A stretch of 64,000 bases of DNA from Desulfobulbaceae bacterium. GTDB lineage: Bacteria > Desulfobacterota > Desulfobulbia > Desulfobulbales > Desulfurivibrionaceae. This document shows, piece after piece, positions 8,389 to 17,246 of the stretch. The notes under the pieces were generated by a model. The model saw only the letters and a program-made list of their open reading frames with translations. It was not told where the DNA came from and made no database searches. How positions within the stretch are numbered: position 1 is the stretch's first letter; every line of letters starts with the position of its first letter. The stretch covers positions 1 through 64,000 of the forward strand of contig SJBG01000001.1 in the NCBI GenBank assembly GCA_004332195.1, written 5' to 3'. A program made the position numbers and the translations under genes.

Positions 8389-9018
8389 CTATTTAGAATA
8401 AAGCTCGACAATTAACTGTTCCTGAATCGGCATGGTCAGCTCCTCGCGATTCGGGGCATTCTTGACTGTACCAGTAAAATTATCCTGGTTCAGATTCAGC
8501 CAGGTAGGCACGCCCCGGCGAGCCATGGCGCTGAGGCTTTCCTTGATTACCTCAACCTTATGAGATTTCTCCCTTAAAGTAACCACGTCACCTACGTTGA
8601 CCTGCATGGAAGGAATATTGGCCCTATGACCGTTGAGCAGAAAATGATTGTGCCGCACCAAATGGCGGGCCTGACTCCGGGAACTGGCAAAACCCAAACG
8701 ATAAACAGCATTATCCAGACGTAGCTCAAGCAACTGCAACAAATTTTCACCGGTCACGCCACGCCGCCGTTCGGCCTCTATAAAGTAGCGATGAAACTGA
8801 CCCTCAAGCATCCCGTAAATCCGTTTTACTTTCTGTTTTTCCCGCAACTGCAAGGCATAATCGGACACTTTGCGCAGTCTGGCTTGACCATGCTGGCCAG
8901 GGGCGAAAGAGCGTCGCTCAAAAGAACATTTATCAGAGTAACAGCGGTCCCCCTTTAAAAAGAGTTTGAGCTTTTCACGCCTACACTGACGGCAAACCGC
9001 ACCTGTATATCTGGCCAC
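8389..9018 (-). CDS. rpsD: 30S ribosomal protein uS4
   Basis: uS4 is a primary 16S rRNA-binding protein and, in many bacteria, the autogenous repressor of its operon. The 209-residue sequence has an N-terminal zinc-type cysteine set (CRQC and CYSDKC) followed by SFAPGQHGQ and the S4 RNA-binding domain ([38 protein letters not shown]). It lies between rpsK and rpoA as in the standard alpha operon. Confidence 0.96.
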   Translation of the reverse strand: MARYTGAVCRQCRREKLKLFLKGDRCYSDKCSFERRSFAPGQHGQARLRKVSDYALQLREKQKVKRIYGMLEGQFHRYFIEAERRRGVTGENLLQLLELRLDNAVYRLGFASSRSQARHLVRHNHFLLNGHRANIPSMQVNVGDVVTLREKSHKVEVIKESLSAMARRGVPTWLNLNQDNFTGTVKNAPNREELTMPIQEQLIVELYSK

Positions 9019-9062
9019 TAGAAGTCTCCTTGTTTACTAAAGTACTTGAACATGGTTGTATT

Positions 9063-9455
9063 TCACACCCGCCGCCGCTTGGGAGGCTTGCAGCCATTAT
9101 GGGGCAGCGGAGTTATGTCGCGAATAAAGCTGACTTCAATCCCGGCCGCTTGGAGCGCCCGAACCGCCGATTCCCGACCCGGCCCCGGACCCTTGACCCG
9201 GACTTCAACTTTACGCAAGCCTTGGTCCTTGGCTTTTTTGACCGCCGTCTCTACGGCATTCTGAGCCGCAAATGGGGTACTTTTACGCGACCCCTTAAAA
9301 CCCAGACAACCGGAACTGCACCAGGCCATGACATTACCTAGGGGATCAACAAAGGTAATAATGGTATTGTTAAACGTTGATTTGATAAAGCAAATCCCCT
9401 CCGGGATATTTTTTTTATCTTTCTTGCGAGGACGCACAATCTTAGCCTTATCCAT
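9063..9455 (-). CDS. rpsK: 30S ribosomal protein uS11
   Basis: uS11 forms part of the platform of the small subunit near the mRNA exit. The 130-residue protein contains the conserved [21 protein letters not shown] and the C-terminal [26 protein letters not shown], which is a strong family signature. The distance to rpsD is short (44 bp), while a repeat element separates it from rpsM upstream. Confidence 0.96.
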   Translation of the reverse strand: MDKAKIVRPRKKDKKNIPEGICFIKSTFNNTIITFVDPLGNVMAWCSSGCLGFKGSRKSTPFAAQNAVETAVKKAKDQGLRKVEVRVKGPGPGRESAVRALQAAGIEVSFIRDITPLPHNGCKPPKRRRV

Positions 9456-9542
9456 GGCTTCTCCTAGGTCGGATTCCTGGTTATTTATATGTTATTTCGT
9501 GATTATATTAGGTGGGGCCACCAACTTGGCCTAACCATATAC

Positions 9543-9646
9543 CGTAACAAGCGTGCCCCATATTGGTTCATTTGGGACTTCGAAGCGTGCTTGTGCTATT
9601 TGACAAGGCCAAAACGGGACAAGATGGGCGCTCCTGAGTAGTTACG
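9543..9646. repeat. Repeat family D, copy 1, abutting the rpsM stop codon
   Basis: A roughly 104 bp imperfect palindrome with ends CGTAAC and, inverted, CGTAACTACTCAGGAGCGC matches the better preserved copy at 17649-17761 (shared TTTGGACTTCGAAGC-like core and the complement of CCCATCTTGTCCC). It begins at the base next to the rpsM stop codon and fills the rpsM-rpsK spacer. Confidence 0.65.
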
Positions 9647-10015
9647 TTATTTCTTTGATTTAATCGCCGCCCGCCGCGGACCCTTTCGGGTGCGGGCGTT
9701 AGTATGGGTGCGCTGACCGCGGCATGGCAAGCCCTTACGATGACGCAACCCCCGATAGCAGCCAATATCCATCAACCGTTTAATGTTCATTCCCATTTCG
9801 CGGCGTCGGTCACCTTCAACCGCATATTCATCTTCAATGACCTTACGAATATCAGCCACCTCGACATCAGTCAAATCATCACTGCTACGATCGTAGGGGA
9901 GCTTAACTTTATCCAGGATCTTACGGGCAGAAGGTCGGCCGATCCCGTAGATATAGGTCAGCGCCACCTCCATGTGCTTATTTTTTGGAATATCAACACC
10001 AGCTAAACGGGCCAA
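9647..10015 (-). CDS. rpsM: 30S ribosomal protein uS13
   Basis: uS13 is located at the head of the small subunit and contacts the P-site tRNA and the large subunit. The 122-residue protein has the H2TH-like helix region ([24 protein letters not shown]) and the basic tail [28 protein letters not shown]. It follows rpmJ by about 25 bases. Its stop codon directly adjoins a family D repeat. Confidence 0.96.
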   Translation of the reverse strand: MARLAGVDIPKNKHMEVALTYIYGIGRPSARKILDKVKLPYDRSSDDLTDVEVADIRKVIEDEYAVEGDRRREMGMNIKRLMDIGCYRGLRHRKGLPCRGQRTHTNARTRKGPRRAAIKSKK

Positions 10016-10040
10016 GGGTTACCTCCATTGACAAAAAAAA

Positions 10041-10154
10041 TTATCCCTGACGCTGTTTGTGTTTCTTGTTCTTGCAAGAAACCCGCACCACGCCTTTGCG
10101 TTTAAAGACTCGGCAATCACTGCAAATCTTTTTAACGGAAGCCTGTACTTTCAT
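10041..10154 (-). CDS. rpmJ: 50S ribosomal protein bL36, zinc type
   Basis: This 37-residue gene is too short for the ORF track but its position between infA and rpsM and its sequence are diagnostic. It reads [20 protein letters not shown] and ends KHKQRQG. The zinc ligands CSDC, a later Cys and a His are all present, so it is the zinc-binding C+ form. Confidence 0.95.
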   Translation of the reverse strand: MKVQASVKKICSDCRVFKRKGVVRVSCKNKKHKQRQG

Positions 10155-10182
10155 CTACAATACCTCATTATCAGCATAAGAC

Positions 10183-10410
10183 CTAACGCTTACTTTTGGC
10201 GCGAAAAGTCACCCGTCCCCGGGTCAGGTCATAGGGAGAAAGTTCCACCGTGACCCGATCACCAGGCAATATCTTAATGAAATGCATCCGCATTTTACCG
10301 GAAATATGGGCCAGCACTCGGTGACCGTTGTCTAGCTCAACGCGAAACATTGCATTGGGCAACGGTTCGACGATGGTACCCTCAACCGTGATTGGTTCTT
10401 CCTTGGTCAT
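10183..10410 (-). CDS. infA: Translation initiation factor IF-1
   Basis: IF-1 occupies the A site during initiation and aids IF-2 and IF-3. The 75-residue OB-fold protein contains the conserved [45 protein letters not shown]. It is a few residues longer than the usual 72 owing to its N-terminus ([13 protein letters not shown]). It lies between map and rpmJ, the common placement when infA joins the spc/alpha junction. Confidence 0.96.
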   Translation of the reverse strand: MTKEEPITVEGTIVEPLPNAMFRVELDNGHRVLAHISGKMRMHFIKILPGDRVTVELSPYDLTRGRVTFRAKSKR

Positions 10411-10523
10411 ATCCTTATAAGTTCCTAATCCAACTCACTCAATAAGCTTCAGCGGTAGCTATAAAACCTGCAATTATACCCTTAAAAGAAAATTTTCGCC
10501 GCTTATTTTTTTATTATTTGTCA

Positions 10524-11285
10524 TCAATCGAAGTCGCTGAGGATCAAAGGTCCATCTTCAGTAACGGCTACGGAGTGTTCAAAATGGGCAGAATGTTTGC
10601 CATCCTTGGTCACCACCGTCCAGCCATCTCGCAAAACCTCAACTTCAGCGGTCCCGGCATTGACCATCGGTTCGATGGCCAGCACCATACCCGCCAACAA
10701 GCGCGGCGAACCGCTGCTACGCACATAATTTGGAACCTCGGGGGGTTCGTGCAACTGGGAGCCGATGCCATGACCAACAAATTTACGAACCACCGAAAAA
10801 CCCCGGCCTTCAACATGTTCCTGAATCGCTCGGGAAATATCGTTAACCCGGTTACCGACTCGAGCCTGGGCGACAGCCAGCCTAAGCGATTCCTGAGTCA
10901 CTCGCAACAGCTCTTTTGCTTTAAGGGAAACCTGTCCTACCGGCACAGTAATGGCGGCATCACCATAATAACCCCGCCATTTAACGCCAAGGTCGATACC
11001 GACAATATCACCGGCACGAAGCAAAACCCTGCGAGAAGGAATCCCGTGAACCACCTGTTCGTTGATGGAAGCACAAAGGCTGCCGGAAAACCCGCGATAG
11101 CCCTTGAAAGCCGGAATACCGCCGCGGGCCAACACGTACTCCTCAGCCCATTCATCTAGCTGAGCTGTACTAACCCCCGGTTCAATCCGGGCACTGAGCA
11201 TGGCAAGCGTCTCGGCCACGATTCGATTAGCTTCCCGCATTATCTCAATTTCAATCACCGATTTAAGATGAACCGCCTCACTCAT
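10524..11285 (-). CDS. map: Methionine aminopeptidase, type I
   Basis: The enzyme removes the initiator methionine from nascent proteins using a dinuclear metal centre. The 253-residue pita-bread fold shows the metal ligands in VGIDLGVKWRGYYGDAA, FVGHGIG, LAIEPMV and HSAHFEHSVAVTEDG. The protein lacks the N-terminal zinc finger of eukaryotic type I forms. It follows secY directly (12 bases); adk, which often lies between secY and map, is absent here. Confidence 0.96.
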   Translation of the reverse strand: MSEAVHLKSVIEIEIMREANRIVAETLAMLSARIEPGVSTAQLDEWAEEYVLARGGIPAFKGYRGFSGSLCASINEQVVHGIPSRRVLLRAGDIVGIDLGVKWRGYYGDAAITVPVGQVSLKAKELLRVTQESLRLAVAQARVGNRVNDISRAIQEHVEGRGFSVVRKFVGHGIGSQLHEPPEVPNYVRSSGSPRLLAGMVLAIEPMVNAGTAEVEVLRDGWTVVTKDGKHSAHFEHSVAVTEDGPLILSDFD

Positions 11286-11297
11286 ACCATCATGCTG

Positions 11298-12602
11298 TTA
11301 CCTTCGACCCTTGAAACGCCCTGATTTCAAGAAGCCGTCATAGTTTCGCATCATGGTATGGGATTCAATCTGGCCAATGGTATCAATCGCCACCACCACC
11401 ACAATCAACAAGGCTGTACCCCCAAAATAAAAAGGGACGTTGAATTCGGAAATAAGCACCGTGGGCAGCACACAAATCGCACTAATATAAAGCGCTCCCA
11501 CCACCGTCAAACGGGTGGCTACCCTATCGAGAAAATCAGCGGTTTTCTTCCCCGGTCGAACACCGGGAATAAACCCGCCATTACGCTTGAGATTGTCCGA
11601 CACATCGGTCGGATTAAAAGTTATCGCCACGTAAAAGAAACAAAAGAATACCAGAAATATGACAAAAATAATGGTGTGAGGCAGACTGCCCCAGGCCATG
11701 GCGGCGCTGGCTCGCTGGATCCAATCAACTTGAACAAAATTGCCGATGGTTTCAGGAAACATCATGATTGATGAAGCAAAAATCGCCGGAATAACGCCAG
11801 CCATATTGATTTTAAGGGGCAAGTGGGACTGCTGCCCGCCATACATCTGGCGGCCAACCATCCGTTTAGCGTATTGCACCGGAATACGTCGCTGAGAGGT
11901 CTCAACAAAAACAATAAACCCGGTGACTCCCAAAACCATAACCAGCAACAATGGTATAGCAATCAAAGCTAACTCACCGGTGCCGACCATTCGAAAGGTA
12001 CTGGCCAAGGCCGACGGCATACTGGCAACAATACCAGCAAAAATAATCAAGGAGATGCCGTTGCCAATACCCCGCTCGGTTATCTGTTCGCCAAGCCACA
12101 TGATGAAAGCAGTGCCACAGGTAAGGGTCAGCATGGTCATTAGCCGAAAACCCCAGCCCGGATCAATGACTAGAGGAACCCCACCCGGAGCGCTCATCCC
12201 CTCAAGGCCGACGCTGATAAACATCCCTTGCACTAAAGCCAGCCCAATCGTGGAGTAGCGAGTGTACTGGGTGATTTTCTGGCGACCCGCTTCCCCTTCC
12301 TTCTTCAAGGCATCAAGATATGGCACCACCACCGTGAGCAACTGAAAGATAATAGTAGCGCTGATATAGGGCATGATGCCCAAAGCAAAAATAGAAAAGC
12401 CCTCCAGGGCGCCGCCGGCGAACAGGTTGAACATATCAAACATGCCGCCTAGTTCGTCAAAAAAAAGCCCTAATGCCTCGCGGTTCACCCCGGGAGTCGG
12501 AACCTGGACCCCAGCGCGATATACCGCCAGCATCGCCAGGGTGAAAAAAATACGCCGACGGAGCTCAGGAATACCGGCGGCATTGCGAACGCCTGCTTGC
12601 AT
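11298..12602 (-). CDS. secY: Protein translocase subunit SecY
   Basis: SecY is the channel of the Sec translocon in the inner membrane. The 434-residue protein has ten predicted membrane helices; recognisable segments are PELRRRIFFTLAMLAVYRAG at the N-terminus, the plug-region GGALEGFSIFALGIMPYISATIIFQLL, and the cytoplasmic loop RNGGFIPGVRPGKKTADFLD. It is co-oriented with rplO (11 bases before it) and map. Its partner SecE is encoded at 39856 in the same window. Confidence 0.97.
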   Translation of the reverse strand: MQAGVRNAAGIPELRRRIFFTLAMLAVYRAGVQVPTPGVNREALGLFFDELGGMFDMFNLFAGGALEGFSIFALGIMPYISATIIFQLLTVVVPYLDALKKEGEAGRQKITQYTRYSTIGLALVQGMFISVGLEGMSAPGGVPLVIDPGWGFRLMTMLTLTCGTAFIMWLGEQITERGIGNGISLIIFAGIVASMPSALASTFRMVGTGELALIAIPLLLVMVLGVTGFIVFVETSQRRIPVQYAKRMVGRQMYGGQQSHLPLKINMAGVIPAIFASSIMMFPETIGNFVQVDWIQRASAAMAWGSLPHTIIFVIFLVFFCFFYVAITFNPTDVSDNLKRNGGFIPGVRPGKKTADFLDRVATRLTVVGALYISAICVLPTVLISEFNVPFYFGGTALLIVVVVAIDTIGQIESHTMMRNYDGFLKSGRFKGRR

Positions 12603-12613
12603 TAAGTTTATCC

Positions 12614-13060
12614 TCAGCCTACAGGACCGACGGAACCGCCGACCCCTTCAATCTTGCGCCGGGCGGAATCGCTGACCCGATCCACCACAACCCGCAAAGA
12701 TACGGAGATCTCGCCACGCCCCAAGACCTTAATCAACTGATCTTTAGTCGCAACCAAACCTGCGGTCTCCAGCACGGCCCGATCAACCAGCACTCCAGCC
12801 TCGAAGCGATTGAGATCCTCGACATTAAGCACTGCGTACTGCTTGCGGAAGGGATTATAAAAGCCACGTTTGGGGATTCGCCGTTGCAGAGGCATCTGCC
12901 CGCCCTCAAAGCCCGGTTTGATCCCACTGCCGGAACGAGCCTTATAGCCCTTATGGCCGCGTCCAGCCGTTTTACCGGAACCAGACCCCGGACCCCGACC
13001 GATTCTTTTCCTAGACTTACGGGAGCCGGGATGCGGGGCAAGATTACTCAGAGTCAGCAT
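12614..13060 (-). CDS. rplO: 50S ribosomal protein uL15
   Basis: uL15 binds 23S rRNA late in large-subunit assembly. The 148-residue protein has the glycine/arginine-rich N-terminus RKRIGRGPGSGSGKTAGRGHKG and the motif FEGGQMPLQRRIPKRGF. Its start overlaps the end of rpmD by seven bases, which suggests translational coupling. Confidence 0.96.
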   Translation of the reverse strand: MLTLSNLAPHPGSRKSRKRIGRGPGSGSGKTAGRGHKGYKARSGSGIKPGFEGGQMPLQRRIPKRGFYNPFRKQYAVLNVEDLNRFEAGVLVDRAVLETAGLVATKDQLIKVLGRGEISVSLRVVVDRVSDSARRKIEGVGGSVGPVG

Positions 13061-13245
13061 AAAATTTCCTCCACGTCCACCAGGTGACGGACCTTGGCAA
13101 TCATTCCCCTAATCTCAGGGGTATCTTTGCGGACAATAGTCTTGTGGGTTCTGGTCAAACCCAGTCCAATGAGAGTTTGTCGTATTTTCACGGTGCTGCC
13201 AATCGCGCTTTTGCGCAAAATCAGCTTAAGATCATTAGTAGCCAT
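13054..13245 (-). CDS. rpmD: 50S ribosomal protein uL30
   Basis: uL30 is a small protein of the large subunit. The ORF track opens at 13344, but the ATG at 13245 is preferred: it is preceded by GAGGAACAAA and gives the usual 63 residues starting MATNDLKLILRKSAIGS. The family signature LIGLGLTRTHKTIVRKDTPEIRGMI follows. The extra upstream residues in the track have no family similarity and overlap rpsE. Confidence 0.94.
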   Translation of the reverse strand: MATNDLKLILRKSAIGSTVKIRQTLIGLGLTRTHKTIVRKDTPEIRGMIAKVRHLVDVEEILC

Positions 13246-13267
13246 TTTGTTCCTCGCAGACCGGGAG

Positions 13268-13774
13268 TTAAGCGGTGATTTCTTCCACAGTGCGGCCGCG
13301 AATCCCGGCAATCCGCTGCGGGCTTCGCAGACGACGCAACCCATCCAGGGTAGCCTTGACCATATTGTGCGGGTTATGAGAACCGATACACTTGGTCAAA
13401 ACATTGCTAACTCCAACGGCTTCCAGCACCGCCCGGACCGGACCACCGGCAATTACCCCGGTACCCGCCGCCGCGGGCTTGAGTAGAACCTGACCGGCTC
13501 CAAATTTACCCATAATTACATGGGGAATGCTTACTTCACTGATCGCCATCGGTTTCATATCTTTGCGGGCCCGCTCCACTCCCTTGCGAATCGCTTCAGG
13601 CACTTGGTTGGCCTTGCCCAGACCATAACCAACTCGACCCTTACCATCACCAACCACCACAATAGCACTGAAGTTGAATCGTCGTCCACCCTTAACAACT
13701 TTGGCTGTTCGATTGATAAAGACGATTTTCTCAATAAATTGATCGTCGGTTTTGCTGCCTCTGTATTCCGCCAA
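13268..13774 (-). CDS. rpsE: 30S ribosomal protein uS5
   Basis: uS5 lies at the mRNA entry channel and influences decoding accuracy. The 168-residue protein carries the N-terminal double-stranded RNA-binding fold ([31 protein letters not shown]) and the C-terminal segment [20 protein letters not shown]. It stands between rplR and rpmD as in the standard spc operon. Confidence 0.96.
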   Translation of the reverse strand: MAEYRGSKTDDQFIEKIVFINRTAKVVKGGRRFNFSAIVVVGDGKGRVGYGLGKANQVPEAIRKGVERARKDMKPMAISEVSIPHVIMGKFGAGQVLLKPAAAGTGVIAGGPVRAVLEAVGVSNVLTKCIGSHNPHNMVKATLDGLRRLRSPQRIAGIRGRTVEEITA

Positions 13775-13797
13775 TGTACACCCCCAAGCATTATTTA

Positions 13798-14181
13798 TTA
13801 AAAATTCAAACCACCTGCACGAGCGCCATCGGACAAAGCCTTTACCCGGCCATGATAAGCATAACCACCGCGATCAAAGACCACCTGCTCTACCCCTTTG
13901 GTCTTAGCCAACTCTGCTAAGCACACACCAACTTGCTTGGCCAGAGCGGTCTTGCCTTGAGCATCTCCGGCACTGAAATTCTTGCTGTTAGTGGACAGAG
14001 CCACAATGGTGTGCCCGGTCACATCATTAATGATTTGACCGTAAATATGGCGAGCACTCCTAAAAACCCGAAGACGAGGACGCTGAACGGTGCCAGCAAT
14101 TTTTTTCCTGATTCGTCTGATTCGCTTGATCCGCTTGCTACATTGATTACGGGCGTTGGCCCGGCTGTTGCTCTTTGCCAT
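13798..14181 (-). CDS. rplR: 50S ribosomal protein uL18
   Basis: uL18 binds 5S rRNA and links it to the large subunit. The 127-residue protein has a basic N-terminus ([38 protein letters not shown]) and ends [26 protein letters not shown], the diagnostic C-terminus. A 162-base spacer with no gene precedes it on the rplF side. Confidence 0.96.
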   Translation of the reverse strand: MAKSNSRANARNQCSKRIKRIRRIRKKIAGTVQRPRLRVFRSARHIYGQIINDVTGHTIVALSTNSKNFSAGDAQGKTALAKQVGVCLAELAKTKGVEQVVFDRGGYAYHGRVKALSDGARAGGLNF

Positions 14182-14343
14182 AGTCTTTACCTGTCAAGCC
14201 TGTTAATCACCTAGTTAGGGTCTGGAAGGGTCTAGAGCGAAAACTCGAAAAAACGTGTTTACAACAGATCACGCTGCTAGTTTTCAGAAGAGGTTAGCAC
14301 TTAGTTTTTATCGGCTTAAAACCGAGTCATCGAAACCTCAAAC

Positions 14344-14880
14344 TTACTTCGCTTTGGTCTTGCCGGCTTTTCTGACAATATGTTCACTTTCATAGCGGAT
14401 ACCTTTGCCCTTATAGGGTTCAGGTTTACGCACCGCCCGAACCCGGGCCGCAGTCTGGCCAAGTAACTCTTTATCAATCGACTCCAAAGTCACAGCGTTT
14501 TTTTCGACGCCAACACTAACTCCGTCCGGCAAGGGAAAAGCAACCACATCGGAATAACCAACACTGAGATTCAAGATATTGCCCTTAGCCTCAACTCGGT
14601 AACCAACCCCTTCGACCAACAATTTTTTCTTAAACCCCTTTTCAACTCCGATCACCATATTGTTGATCAGGGTTCGGGTCAAACCGGTGAAGGCGCGGGT
14701 GCGCTGAGTTCCATCCTTGGCCTTGACCATGATTTGATCCTTGTTACGCTCCAGGAATATTTCCGGACGAATTTCCCGGTCAAGCTTGCCCTTGGGGCCA
14801 CTCACCAAAACTTTACTCCCCATGATTTCGATTTCGACCTTGTCGGGAACATCAATGGGTTGTCTGCCAATTCGGGACAT
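14344..14880 (-). CDS. rplF: 50S ribosomal protein uL6
   Basis: uL6 is located at the base of the L7/L12 stalk near the factor-binding site. The 178-residue protein has the two L6 repeats; SRIGRQPIDVPDKVEI begins the first and the conserved KPEPYKGKGIRYESEHIVRKAGK closes the second. It is separated from rpsH by a 160 bp family E repeat, which is unusual in this normally compact operon. Confidence 0.96.
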   Translation of the reverse strand: MSRIGRQPIDVPDKVEIEIMGSKVLVSGPKGKLDREIRPEIFLERNKDQIMVKAKDGTQRTRAFTGLTRTLINNMVIGVEKGFKKKLLVEGVGYRVEAKGNILNLSVGYSDVVAFPLPDGVSVGVEKNAVTLESIDKELLGQTAARVRAVRKPEPYKGKGIRYESEHIVRKAGKTKAK

Positions 14881-14927
14881 ATAGGCACTCCTTCTTGCAA
14901 AACAGGGATTGCGAATTATTCAGCCTT

Positions 14928-15089
14928 AGGGCCGGTTTACGAAATAAATATTGCTACCTTGCGCCGGATTTTTGTTCCTTTTCAAGGCGTGAAAACAGGC
15001 GCATAGCGCCGATATATAACTGTTTTCGCAACGCGGGAAATGGACAAAAAGACAAGCAGGTTGTAACACTTGTTTCATAACCGGCCCTT
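14928..15089. repeat. Repeat family E, complete copy
   Basis: A roughly 160 bp element with ends AGGGCCGGTTTACGAAAT and, inverted, AGGGCCGGTTATGAAACA fills the space between rpsH and rplF. It also contains a smaller internal palindrome (GCGCATAGCGCC). A degraded right half recurs at 6176-6240. It stops two bases before the rpsH stop codon. Confidence 0.65.
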
Positions 15090-15091
15090 AC

Positions 15092-15490
15092 TTACCAGAC
15101 TTCAAAAAGCAACTCACCACCGACCTGTTGACGGCGTGCTTGCTTGTCGGTCATGATCCCCTTGGATGTGGAGATAACAGCCACCCCAAGCCCACTCATG
15201 ACCTTGGTAATTTGGTCATGTTTAACATAAATTCGGCGACCAGGCTTGCTTTTACGTTGAATGCCGGCAATAACTCGCTCGCCGTGCTCATCATAACGAA
15301 GATTAATTTTCAACATTGCCCGGTTGTGGTTTTCAACGATTTCATAAGCGCCGACATATCCCTCATGCTCAAGGAGCTCGACTAAACTTTTTTTAATCTT
15401 GGAAAGAGGAACCAGCACATTTTCATGGCCCACCATTCCGGCATTACGTATCCTGGTCAGCATGTCGGCCAGGGGATCACTCATCGCCAT
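15092..15490 (-). CDS. rpsH: 30S ribosomal protein uS8
   Basis: uS8 is a primary 16S rRNA binder and a known feedback regulator of the spc operon in E. coli. The ORF track starts at 15580, but ATG 15490 is eight bases after AGGAGT and gives a 132-residue protein beginning MAMSDPLADMLTRIRNA. A second ATG two codons later is also possible. The C-terminus VISTSKGIMTDKQARRQQVGGELLFEVW is typical. Confidence 0.95.
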   Translation of the reverse strand: MAMSDPLADMLTRIRNAGMVGHENVLVPLSKIKKSLVELLEHEGYVGAYEIVENHNRAMLKINLRYDEHGERVIAGIQRKSKPGRRIYVKHDQITKVMSGLGVAVISTSKGIMTDKQARRQQVGGELLFEVW

Positions 15491-15581
15491 TGCTTCAGAC
15501 TCCTGTAACCTTATTGATTTTCCAAGCCATCCATAAGCCGACGCCAGTCCATCACCCATCGTGGGCGGAGGCGCCATCAAC

Positions 15582-15767
15582 TTACCAGCTTGATTTGGTT
15601 ACCCCGGCAATTTCTCCCTTAGACGCCAAGGAACGCAGACATATACGACAAACTCCAAACTTCCGGTAATAGGCTCGAGGACGGCCACAAAGGCCACAAC
15701 GATTATATTCCTGCACCTGAAACTTCGCTTTGCGCTTACACTTTGCGATCATCGATTTCTTAGCCAA
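15582..15767 (-). CDS. rpsZ: 30S ribosomal protein uS14, zinc type
   Basis: This 61-residue protein is the short, zinc-binding form of uS14 found at the head of the small subunit. The zinc ligands are CGLCG and CRICL, and the conserved [14 protein letters not shown] lies between them. Together with zinc-type uS4, bL33 and bL36 it shows that this organism keeps the full set of zinc ribosomal proteins at these loci. Confidence 0.95.
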   Translation of the reverse strand: MAKKSMIAKCKRKAKFQVQEYNRCGLCGRPRAYYRKFGVCRICLRSLASKGEIAGVTKSSW

Positions 15768-15781
15768 CTCAAGCCTCCCAC

Positions 15782-16321
15782 CTACTTTCTGAAGGGCATG
15801 CCCATTGCCCGCAAGAGAAAACGGCCTTCATCGTCACTCTTGGCCGTGGTCGTAATAGCAATGTTCAAACCTTTGATTTTATCAATTTTGTCATAATCAA
15901 TCTCGGGGAAAATAATGTGTTCCTTGATCCCTAAAGAGTAATTACCACGACCATCAAAAGCTTTAAGCGAAACCCCCCGAAAATCCCGAATCCGCGGCAA
16001 GGCAATTTTAACCAGCTTGGCGAAAAACTCATACATCCGATCTCCCCGCAAAGTAAGCCGACAACCAATGGCCATCCCTTCCCGCAGCTTGAAGGTCGCA
16101 ATCGATTTTCTAGCCTTGGTGCGAACCGCCTTCTGGCCCCCGATCAGGGTTAACTCCCGGCTAGCACTTTCAATGATCTTGGGGTTTTGCACCGCCTCAC
16201 CCAATCCCATGTTGAGAGTTATTTTTTCGATTTTAGGAGCCTCCATGACATTGCGGTACCCGAACTCCTTCATGAGTTGCGGCATGCATTCATTGAGGTA
16301 AAATTGTTTTATGGCAACCAT
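15782..16321 (-). CDS. rplE: 50S ribosomal protein uL5
   Basis: uL5 binds 5S rRNA and contacts the P-site tRNA. The ORF track starts at a TTG (16327); the ATG at 16321 has GGAGG nine bases upstream and gives the standard 179 residues. The family motifs [39 protein letters not shown] and [10 protein letters not shown] are present. The 366 bases between rplE and rplX hold repeat sequences. Confidence 0.95.
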   Translation of the reverse strand: MVAIKQFYLNECMPQLMKEFGYRNVMEAPKIEKITLNMGLGEAVQNPKIIESASRELTLIGGQKAVRTKARKSIATFKLREGMAIGCRLTLRGDRMYEFFAKLVKIALPRIRDFRGVSLKAFDGRGNYSLGIKEHIIFPEIDYDKIDKIKGLNIAITTTAKSDDEGRFLLRAMGMPFRK

Positions 16322-16498
16322 GCTCAAACGCCTCCAGAGCTTTATCCGCAGTGTTTATTTATCCTCACTGCCCGACTGTTATGTGGCACCCGGTCTCAAT
16401 GCTCGACAATATAGCATATCCGTTTCGTGTAAAACCGGAGTACGCACTCGAGCACTTTTCAAGCAACATTTAGTTGATAGTTTTCAGGTAATAGACCA

Positions 16499-16572
16499 GT
16501 TCACCAGGACTATTAAATCTAGTAAAAATTCGAAGCCGTAAAAGTTTACCAACGCCACAGCTTAGCTCACTT
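16499..16572. repeat. Partial family C repeat (left arm), inverted relative to 17130-17207
   Basis: The segment TTCACCAGGACTATTAAATCTAG through CCGTAAAAGTTTACCAACGCC matches, as the reverse complement, the segment at 17130-17207. Together the two partial copies flank rplX as an inverted pair about 550 bp apart. The same sequence also starts the family C copies at 32208 and 57528. Confidence 0.65.
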
Positions 16573-16577
16573 AAAGT

Positions 16578-16686
16578 CGTAAAAAATCACCAGTGCCACA
16601 GCTTCGTTCATTTGGAACTTCGAAGCATAGTCTGCTATGCGAGAAGTTCAAAATGGGCGAAGACGGGGTGTTGGTGATCTTTTACG
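16578..16686. repeat. Repeat family C, copy 1, abutting the rplX stop codon
   Basis: A 109 bp imperfect palindrome with ends CGTAAAAAATCACCAGTGCC and, inverted, CGTAAAAGATCACCAACACC has a core matching the copies at 32243 and 57565 (CAGCTTCGTT and AAAATGGGCGAAGA). It ends next to the rplX stop codon. Internally GAACTTCGAAGCATAG and CTATGCGAGAAGTTC form a second stem, so the whole element would fold into one long hairpin in RNA. Confidence 0.8.
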
Positions 16687-16687
16687 A

Positions 16688-17029
16688 TCAAGCCTGGGGT
16701 TCGACAGACTTACCGCACTTCCGACAAGTTCGCACTTTGCTGCCATCATCAAGAATTTTATACCTAACTCTGGATGTTTTGGTGCACCGGGGACAAATCA
16801 ACATTAAGTTGGAAATCGCCACCGGCGCCTCTTTATCGATAATTCCACCCTGCTGATTGGCCGCGCTGGGTTTGGTATGGCGTTTGATCATATTGGTCTT
16901 TTCCACCACTACCCGACCGCTTCGGCGATTGACGCGAATCACCTTGCCGACCCGGCCCTTATCGCCACCAGTAATAATTTCCACTCGGTCATTAACCTTA
17001 ATGTGTTTTTTTGTGTTCTGAACTATCAT
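16688..17029 (-). CDS. rplX: 50S ribosomal protein uL24 with a C-terminal zinc ribbon
   Basis: uL24 starts large-subunit assembly. The KOW motif (KVNDRVEIITGGDKGRVGKVIRV) is near the N-terminus. The C-terminal part contains CPRC and CRKC pairs about 23 residues apart, a likely zinc ribbon. Of the tandem candidate starts (ATG ATG ACC ATG) I prefer the last at 17029, nine bases after AAGG, giving about 113 residues. The gene is flanked on both sides by family C repeat sequence and not by its usual neighbours at short spacing. Confidence 0.94.
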   Translation of the reverse strand: MIVQNTKKHIKVNDRVEIITGGDKGRVGKVIRVNRRSGRVVVEKTNMIKRHTKPSAANQQGGIIDKEAPVAISNLMLICPRCTKTSRVRYKILDDGSKVRTCRKCGKSVEPQA

Positions 17030-17129
17030 GGTCATCATCCTTAAAAGTCAGCATAAAGTGCGCCGGCACCTCATTCTCGCTCACTCTGAGCCTTTTCAAA
17101 TAACTTAAATTCCCAGGTAAGCGCAGACT

Positions 17130-17207
17130 CCGAGCGAACGAAGCTGAGGCATTGGTAAACTTTTACGGCTCCGAATTTCGCTAAACTCAATAATCCTAGT
17201 GAACTTG
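17130..17207. repeat. Partial family C repeat, right of rplX
   Basis: This segment, read as the reverse complement, gives AGTTCACTAGGATTATTGAGTTTAGCGAAATTCGGAGCCGTAAAAGTTTACC-like sequence, matching 16499-16572. It is the partner of an inverted pair that brackets rplX. No gene is present. Confidence 0.6.
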
Positions 17208-17246
17208 ATTGCAACAAAAAAAGTGCATGGCACATTCTTACAAAAA

